Origin: Gymnothorax reevesii
Lineage: Eukaryota > Chordata > Actinopteri > Anguilliformes > Muraenidae
Reading direction: 5' to 3'
DNA: 64,000 bases
NCBI GenBank assembly: GCA_029721435.1
Contig: CM056581.1
Span: forward strand, 69,426,712-69,490,711
Part shown: one piece after another, positions 59,030 through 64,000 of the stretch
How positions within the stretch are numbered: the first letter of the stretch is position 1
How the letters are laid out: each line of letters starts with the position of its first letter
Position numbers and translations under genes: made by a program
Notes under the pieces: model-generated
Seen by the model: only the letters and a program-made list of their open reading frames with translations
Told to the model about the DNA's origin: nothing
Databases searched by the model: none

Positions 59030-59262
59030 AACCCTGTGAGGTAATTTGTCCTCTGCATTTAGCCCATCCTATGGTTAGGGGCAGTGGGCAGTGCCTGTAG
59101 ACCAACTCCAGTTTTTGGGGGTGGGGGCGCCATGGGTGGGCCACGCGAGCAAGGGGGGAGCGTGCTGGCTCCGCGCAAGGGAGATTCGAACCCATGGCCT
59201 TCTTGCTGTGAGGCAGACAATAAATAATGTGCTGACATCAGATGGCCACTTGTGTCCAAGGT
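59030..59262 (-). mobile_element. SINE-like interspersed repeat fragment
   Basis: CTGTGAGGTAATTTGTCCTC, then GCATTTAGCCCATCC, GGGGCAGTGGGCAGTGCC and GGGAGATTCGAACCC with CCTTCTTGCTGTGAGGCAGAC form a composite familiar from fish interspersed repeats. On the minus strand GGGTTCGAATCTCC resembles a polymerase III B box, but no cloverleaf or A box in proper position was found. I classify it as SINE-like, not a tRNA gene. Confidence 0.4.
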
Positions 59263-59921
59263 ATCCATTCAATATGTTAGAATGAAATGAATACTAACTG
59301 CCCGTGAAGATCTTATGTATGGAGACGTCATTCCCAAAACACCTGCATCAAGAAGGGAAATCACAAACACATGCGCGCAAACAAACATTAACTATTGGCT
59401 TCTGGGTCAAGACATAAACATGCAAAATATGACTAAACAGGGCAACAAAAAAATCTCATAATGACTCATCTGAACTTGATTGAAAAATAAGAACAAATTT
59501 AATCACCACATGAATTGCCTTTTAGCCTACCTGTCCCTTGGACTAATTCTGTACCCCACCATCTACTGATATTCTGTCACCTCCGGTACTTCATCTTTTC
59601 CCACTGACATTATCTTGCCTTTGTTAGCATGTCTGCAGAATAAGAAAAAGAGGTAAGGACAAAGTCGCGGTGTCGTCACTTCCGGCAGGCCTAACTAGGC
59701 ACTCGGTGAAAACAATTAATCTTGCGTGTTCGTCTCAGTTTTACCTCATCAACAAATGTCACTTTCTAATCCACTTTATTAGAATTTGTATCTGCGATTT
59801 TTCTTTTTTGCGAGTAAATACAGCGTGTAGGATTTGTTATAAGGTACTAGAAATGTCATTTGACGATTTTGATCATCATTACGTCACAGACGCTAAATAT
59901 TGCAGGTACTTAGAGTTGAAA
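59263..59921. other. No recognised gene
   Basis: AT-rich sequence with weak splice-like signals near 59540-59650 on the minus strand, too weak to call exons. The 15-mer AGGTACTTAGAGTTG at about 59906-59920 recurs at about 62869-62883. Confidence 0.35.
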
Positions 59922-60678
59922 CAGCACGAGTACTCGCACTCAAGAAGGTGATTTCCAAAAAGCCGAGAAGCTAATGCAAAGATTTATTTGGACAAGAAAG
60001 TTAATGTGCAAGGTGAAAATAGTTAAAACCACAAACGTTTCGGTGCTCACGCCATCCTCAGTGCAACTGACTAAGTGGCAGGACAAAACCATTTAAATAG
60101 ACCTCACATGACTGAAAAAGACAATTGATTCTAGTCAATCTCACAGAATACAATTGACATATCAATTATTCAATTATAAGAGAGTATCATCATAGATGAC
60201 AATTGGTTGTAACAATCAATAAGGATTTAAAAAAGAAAAAAGAAAGAAAAAATAACCAAATAGAACACTAAAGGAGAAGAATATCAAAATAAATAAATTA
60301 AATTGATGCGAAAGACATGCTGGTGCGCGCTTAAAGAAAACAAGTTAAATCAAAAGAATCATTTAAACCATCTGGATGAAGTGTGGATAAGCAATAGATC
60401 CAACGTGCTTCACACTGAAGTTGTAATTTGTCTATGTACCTTAGTCTACGACTGGGAAAAACACGGTAAATACCAAGCCAGCTGAGATCAGATACATTAT
60501 GACGAGCCACCGGAGATTTCAAATCCTTTCTATTAATCGTGCGGTTATGTTTACCACCCATGATGTGCCTTCTTACAACAGGAAGCTGAATAAAAGATCT
60601 GATTCTTCTATCACGTTTTGTATCACTTATACTCCGTTGAGTCGCAAACTTAAAACCATTATGAAGAGTCATTAGCAT
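59922..60678 (-). pseudogene. Penelope-like element, 3' part, minus-strand copy
   Basis: The minus-strand frame 60678-60331 includes NRKDLKSPVARHNVSDLSWL, GIYRVFPSRRLRYIDKLQLQ and CEARWIYCLSTLHPDGLNDS FDLTCFL. The run Q.E.RWIY.L.TL.P.GLN is typical of the C-terminal GIY-YIG endonuclease region of Penelope-like elements. Downstream on the same strand, near 60062-60035, lies CACTGAGGATGGCGTGAGCA then CCGAAACG, resembling the conserved non-coding motif seen after the ORF in Poseidon/Neptune-type elements. The segment 60028-59922 is repeated in inverted orientation at 61158-61270. Confidence 0.65.
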
Positions 60679-60683
60679 GTTCT

Positions 60684-61270
60684 TAACACTGACCCTGTCA
60701 GTGCTAATCTATTTCATGATCTCCCTATTTTCATTCATTCCAGGTCCCGTAATTTGAAAGACATCTTGGTGCGCGCTGATTATGATCCTTCTAAAATTCC
60801 CTAAGAAAGGTTGGACGATGCCTCCGGTTTTCATCCCTGCAGAAATTGTACATCATGCAAGGATATTAGGAAAACTCATACATTTACTAGTTTTGTAACT
60901 AATAAGAGCTACACCATTACTAGATTTATTACTAGGGGTTCCAGTAACTGTGTATACAAACTGTGTTTGTTTTGTTCCTGTGGACTGCAATATGTTGGCT
61001 GCACTCGGCGGCAACGAATACGTACGAACATCGTAGCGCGATTAATAGAAAGGATTTGAATTCTCCGGTGGCACATAATTTTGTGGAATTAAATCATAAT
61101 GTATCTGATCTCAGCTGGCTCGGTATTGACCGTGTTTTTCCCAGTCGTAGACTAAGGTATTAGACTATTTTCACCTTGCACATTAACTTTCTTGTCCGAA
61201 TAAATTTTTGCATTAGCTTCTCGGCTTTTTGGAAATCACCTTTTAGAGTGCGAGTACTTGTGCTGTTTCT
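60684..61270 (+). pseudogene. Penelope-like element, 3' part, plus-strand copy
   Basis: The plus frame reads NTDPVSANLFHDLPIF, SRSRNLKDILVRADYDPSKI P, TAA at 60802, then CRNCTSCKDI, FTSFVTNKSYTITRF and NCVYKLC..CSCGLQYVGCTR. The VY.L.C..CGLQYVG segment is the GIY-YIG endonuclease core of Penelope-like elements. After a deletion or frameshift near 61030, NRKDLNSPVAHNFVELNHNV and GIDRVFPSRR follow, matching the minus-strand copy. The C-terminal part is deleted and the 3' non-coding end (61158-61270) follows directly. It lies head-to-head with the other copy. Confidence 0.7.
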
Positions 61271-61909
61271 ATTTATATTTTTTACTGACGCATTGTTGTG
61301 TTCCGTGGTCTGAGTGTCTGGTTAGTCAATTTTAGGTTTCTATCATTTTGGTATGTCAGTTTTTAGTCCATGTCTTAGTGTTCACATTTCATTCCTCTCC
61401 TGTGTAGTCCAGTCCACGTTTTACCCATGTACTGTCTTTGCTTTCTCCCCGGTCACGTCATTGTTTGTATCAGTTTCTGTGTTAATTGATTGTGACACTA
61501 TTTCGGGTGATTTAATGGATTCTGGGTTTCATCCTTCCTTCTGTTCTCGTTTACTAGTTTCCCCTTGCTTTTCTATTCATACTAACATTACTAACAGTTT
61601 GTTGTTTTCTAAAATTACGAACCAAACTAACCTTGTATATAATACTAATCTACTAACGAGCACCTGGGATTGTATAGCTGCACTTACTAATTGACTAATT
61701 ATCTCTCAGCAGTCGCTCTGTTCTAGCTCCGCCCCTCGCTTTACTGTTCACTGGCCTTGTTAAAGTTTCCCGCAGAATCTCTGCTTTCTTATAATCTGTT
61801 CTGGCCCTTTTTCTGTACACTTAGGAGTCTTTTATCCAGTTTATTTTTCCCATCTTTGGGATTGTCTTGTGATCCTTGTCTGTGTGTTAATGTTTCTGTT
61901 TTCATGTAA
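61271..61909. other. No recognised gene
   Basis: Pyrimidine-rich on the plus strand. TGTCAGTTTTTAGTCC near 61354 may open the LTR-like stretch that follows. Frames here have low-complexity composition. Confidence 0.35.
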
Positions 61910-62215
61910 TTGGTTTCCCTCATGTTCCACCCCTTGTTAATTAGATTAAGTTTCAACACCTGTGTCTGTGTGTGCCCCTGCCCTATAAATCCGAGCAGTT
62001 TCTGCACGCATGCAGATCTGACTTCACTCATTCCCACTCTCACTCTCCCTGCCTGGTGCACTTCTCCTCTGGTCCTCTCAGTTCCCTGTGTGTTCTCAAG
62101 TTCAGCCTCCTTCCCTGTCCAGCCTGCCCTTCCTGCTGCTTTCAAGCCCCTGGTGCCCCCTGTCTCCTCCAGTGTCTGCTGTGTCCTTGTGCCAGTCTTC
62201 TTCCTGTCTCGTGTT

Positions 62216-62282
62216 GTCCTGAGCACCAGCCACCCTGCCTGTCCTGAGCACCAGCCACCCTGCCTGTCCTGAGCACCAGCCA
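62216..62282 (+). repeat. 25-bp minisatellite, 2.7 copies
   Basis: GTCCTGAGCACCAGCC plus ACCCTGCCT is repeated at 62216-62240 and 62241-62265, then partly to 62282. It is followed by related CAAGCCATAGCC-type short repeats to about 62360. Confidence 0.9.
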
Positions 62283-62389
62283 AGTCCAAGCCATAGCCAC
62301 AGCCCCAAGCTCAAGCCATGCCATAGTCATTTCCTTAGCCCAAGCCATAGCCCCAGCGTTCCTGCCTGCCCTGTGCCCTGTCTGTCTCC

Positions 62390-62403
62390 TCCCCCCCCCC
62401 CCC
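62390..62403 (+). repeat. Poly-C run
   Basis: An uninterrupted C tract of about 14 bases within the pyrimidine-rich region, a likely site of length error. Confidence 0.9.
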
Positions 62404-62720
62404 TGATGTTCTCCCTTACCCTTCTCCTGGCCAGCTGTGCCACCCGAGTTAGCCATCTGCCAGCTGTGCAAACTGTTGTCTTGCGAGTATCCCCTAGCTT
62501 CTAGAGTTCTGTTGGTCTCAAGTCTCGTTCCATGTCTGTTCTGAGTCTGTCCCCCCTGGTTTCTGTTAGTGTTTTGGATTCTTGAGTTCTCCTGTTTCAG
62601 TGCTAGGCACGGTGTTTGTTGGCCGGTGTGCCCCCTTTTTCCCCTGGATTATTTCTGTGTTTATTTTAATAAATATCATTTTGGATTCCCGCTTCTGGCG
62701 TCTCACTCCCCTTTTGTGTC

Positions 62721-62984
62721 TCCCTCCTCTTCTGAGTTTCCAAGTCCACGTCCATGTTCCCAAGCTCATGTTCCCCTAATGTGTTTCCCTCGTGTATCAG
62801 ACCCTAACACGCATCAATTCAGCCCGGATTTGATCAAGGCGCAGACTTTCCTTTACTGACGGAACTTAGGTACTTAGAGTTGCCATTTGCTGTCATGCTT
62901 TAAATTTACAAAAGTAATTCTCAGCTAATGAAATATTTACTATTTCGCCTCCGATTAAAAATGCTTCCTGCACTGCATGAGCTG
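62721..62984. other. No recognised feature
   Basis: Transition from pyrimidine-rich to AT-rich sequence. The 15-mer shared with 59906 lies at about 62869-62883. Confidence 0.35.
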
Positions 62985-63063
62985 AACTCTACCGCTTTTG
63001 GGGCGTTTTTCTGAGAATGAAACTACCCGAAAGTGGTAGTCTATTGCCAAAAGCGGTAGAGTT
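62985..63063. repeat. Cruciform-forming inverted repeat
   Basis: AACTCTACCGCTTTTGG (62985-63001) and CCAAAAGCGGTAGAGTT (63047-63063) are perfect 17-bp inverted repeats. Between them, ACTACC and GGTAGT (63022-63040) form a second, inner hairpin whose sequence echoes the CTACC of the outer arms. No surrounding element was recognised. Confidence 0.85.
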
Positions 63064-63581
63064 GGCATGTATGCATCAGGGTCCTGTTTTTTGACAGCTT
63101 TTATTCATGCTTCACGCCGTTTACTTTCCTTTGGAAATACGTGAAATGAAATTCTCTCTCCGTTTCATGTTGTGGTTCGAACAACCAAACACTACACCCG
63201 ACTTGGGCATGTTTTTTTGAGGAATTATTACTTCGTTCGCATCACTTTCAATTCGGTTTCATGGGCCATGTGGGTTTTGTTTTCAGCGAGTCACCCTGCA
63301 CCGGAAGTAGGTCCGACTTTGTGAATTAGGGAATCGCCATAACTAGCTAGCTGCATGTAAAGTTAACGTTGCATACATTTTGATTCCGTTCAGCTCATTC
63401 CATGTGTAATTCGTGATGAATATTTTCAAATTTGCAACATAACAGAGTAATGCAGCAGCAATGTCATCACAAACAGTCATCAGTCATCCAGGGTTTGGTT
63501 TACGGTTAGGGTAGAGACTCGCCTCACAACGCAAAGTCATCCAGGCCGTCATTTGCCTCTGGGCTGGGCTTAGAAACTAGG
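63064..63581. other. No recognised feature
   Basis: Single-copy-looking sequence before the LINE frame. No endonuclease motifs of the LINE could be read here. Confidence 0.35.
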
Positions 63582-64000
63582 ATGTACACTGGTTGTACTT
63601 TTACTGCAACAACTTCTACAAAATTCACTGAGGTTTTCCCATCTTATTTTGAGCATCCAGTCAGTGCCTCCTCTATTAATGATACCGCAGAAAAGTTTGC
63701 TGATGCTCTCCGTTGTACCCTCAATGTAGTCGCGCCACTAAAATATAAAAAGATTACTCAGAAGAAGAGGCCAGCCCCATGGTACACTGACCAGACAAGG
63801 ACACTAAAGCAAAAATCTCGTCAACTAGAACGCAAATGGCGCTCCACTAAACTCCAGGTATTCCATGGTGCTTGGAAAGAGAGCCTTGTTGCATATAAGC
63901 ATGCTCTCTCTTATGCAAGGTCCTGTTACTTTTCAAATCTCATGCAGGAAAATAAAAATAATTCTCGATTTCTGTTCAAAACCTTGGCTAAGTTAACTAA
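63582..64000 (+). pseudogene. L2-like LINE ORF2 fragment, open to window end
   Basis: An uninterrupted plus-strand frame of about 139 codons begins at or before ATG 63582 and runs off the window. It reads AEKFADALRCTLNVVAPLKY, RPAPWYTDQTRTLKQKSRQL, ERKWRSTKL and ARSCYFSNLMQENKNNSRFL then FKTLAKLT. The APW.T...R.LK...R.LER.W pattern and YFSNL....N..R.LF are typical of the linker between endonuclease and reverse transcriptase in L2-type LINEs. It is a different family from the minus-strand LINE at 42-54 kb. Whether the copy is intact beyond the window cannot be judged, so pseudogene is provisional. Confidence 0.7.

Larger units (their letters stand above)
61910..62720 (+). mobile_element. LTR-like pyrimidine-rich repeat (unclassified)
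   Basis: The stretch includes CTCATGTTCCACCCCTTGTT, AATTAGATTAAGTTTC, CCCTATAAAT (TATA-like), a CT-rich body, GTGTTTTGGATTCTTGAG and TTTATTTTAATAAATATC (polyadenylation-like). This order resembles fish retrotransposon LTRs, but no second LTR, primer-binding site or target duplication was found. Assignment is tentative. Confidence 0.3.

Noticed and set aside
59180..59200. tRNA gene suggested by a B-box-like GGTTCGAATC on the minus strand
   Set aside because: No A box, acceptor stem or cloverleaf can be drawn around it; it fits a SINE-like repeat better.
61789..62289. 166-residue minus-strand frame
   Set aside because: It is a low-complexity product of the pyrimidine-rich repeat and 25-bp minisatellite.

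Overview
This window looks like a repeat-dominated stretch of vertebrate nuclear DNA, most likely from a teleost fish. The basis is the mix of degraded mobile elements readable in it: two Tc1 families, an L2-clade LINE, a Harbinger fragment, ZMYM/hAT transposase debris, a Penelope-like element, a THAP fragment and many TTAA- or TA-flanked MITEs. Long reading frames are few and belong to mobile elements. I see no convincing complete host gene and no structural RNA gene.

Positions 1-34655 are one complex satellite array. A subrepeat of about 915 bp is nested, two or three times, in units of about 2.6-3.7 kb. Most unit ends carry an (AAG)n tract and a GC-rich hairpin tail. Units before 4898 run on the minus strand and units after it on the plus strand, so the array contains a head-to-head inversion. 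From 15775 onward two unit types alternate (X-Y-X-Y-X-Y), giving higher-order dimers of 5361, 6257 and 7263 bp. A 1.6-kb foreign insertion at 9568-11168 has an empty counterpart at about 14758-14770. Open frames across the array are shadows of repeat sequence, not genes.

Positions 34656-39450 hold small element remnants: a Harbinger transposase fragment, a large palindrome flanked by direct repeats, a MITE rich in ACATTG motifs, and hAT ends. Positions 39451-42486 are a ZMYM1-like hAT transposase pseudogene, itself hit by a TTAA-flanked MITE.

Positions 42487-54195 are best read as one minus-strand L2-clade LINE broken into four collinear pieces by later insertions: two Tc1 elements (43216-46284), an unclassified 4.9-kb element (46444-51372) with AACAGT on both sides, and a 2-kb composite element (52043-54057). 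At the 4.9-kb insertion the LINE protein reads straight across the joined flanks. The 4.9-kb insertion contains an old duplication in which one MITE sits inside another.

Positions 54196-64000 are mixed: a degenerate minisatellite, weak candidate host exons on the minus strand, a THAP start, a 152-bp tandem repeat, a TTAA foldback element, a SINE-like repeat, a head-to-head pair of Penelope-like fragments, a pyrimidine-rich LTR-like stretch, a small cruciform, and a plus-strand LINE open frame running off the window end. Family names rest on protein motifs read by eye; no database search was possible.
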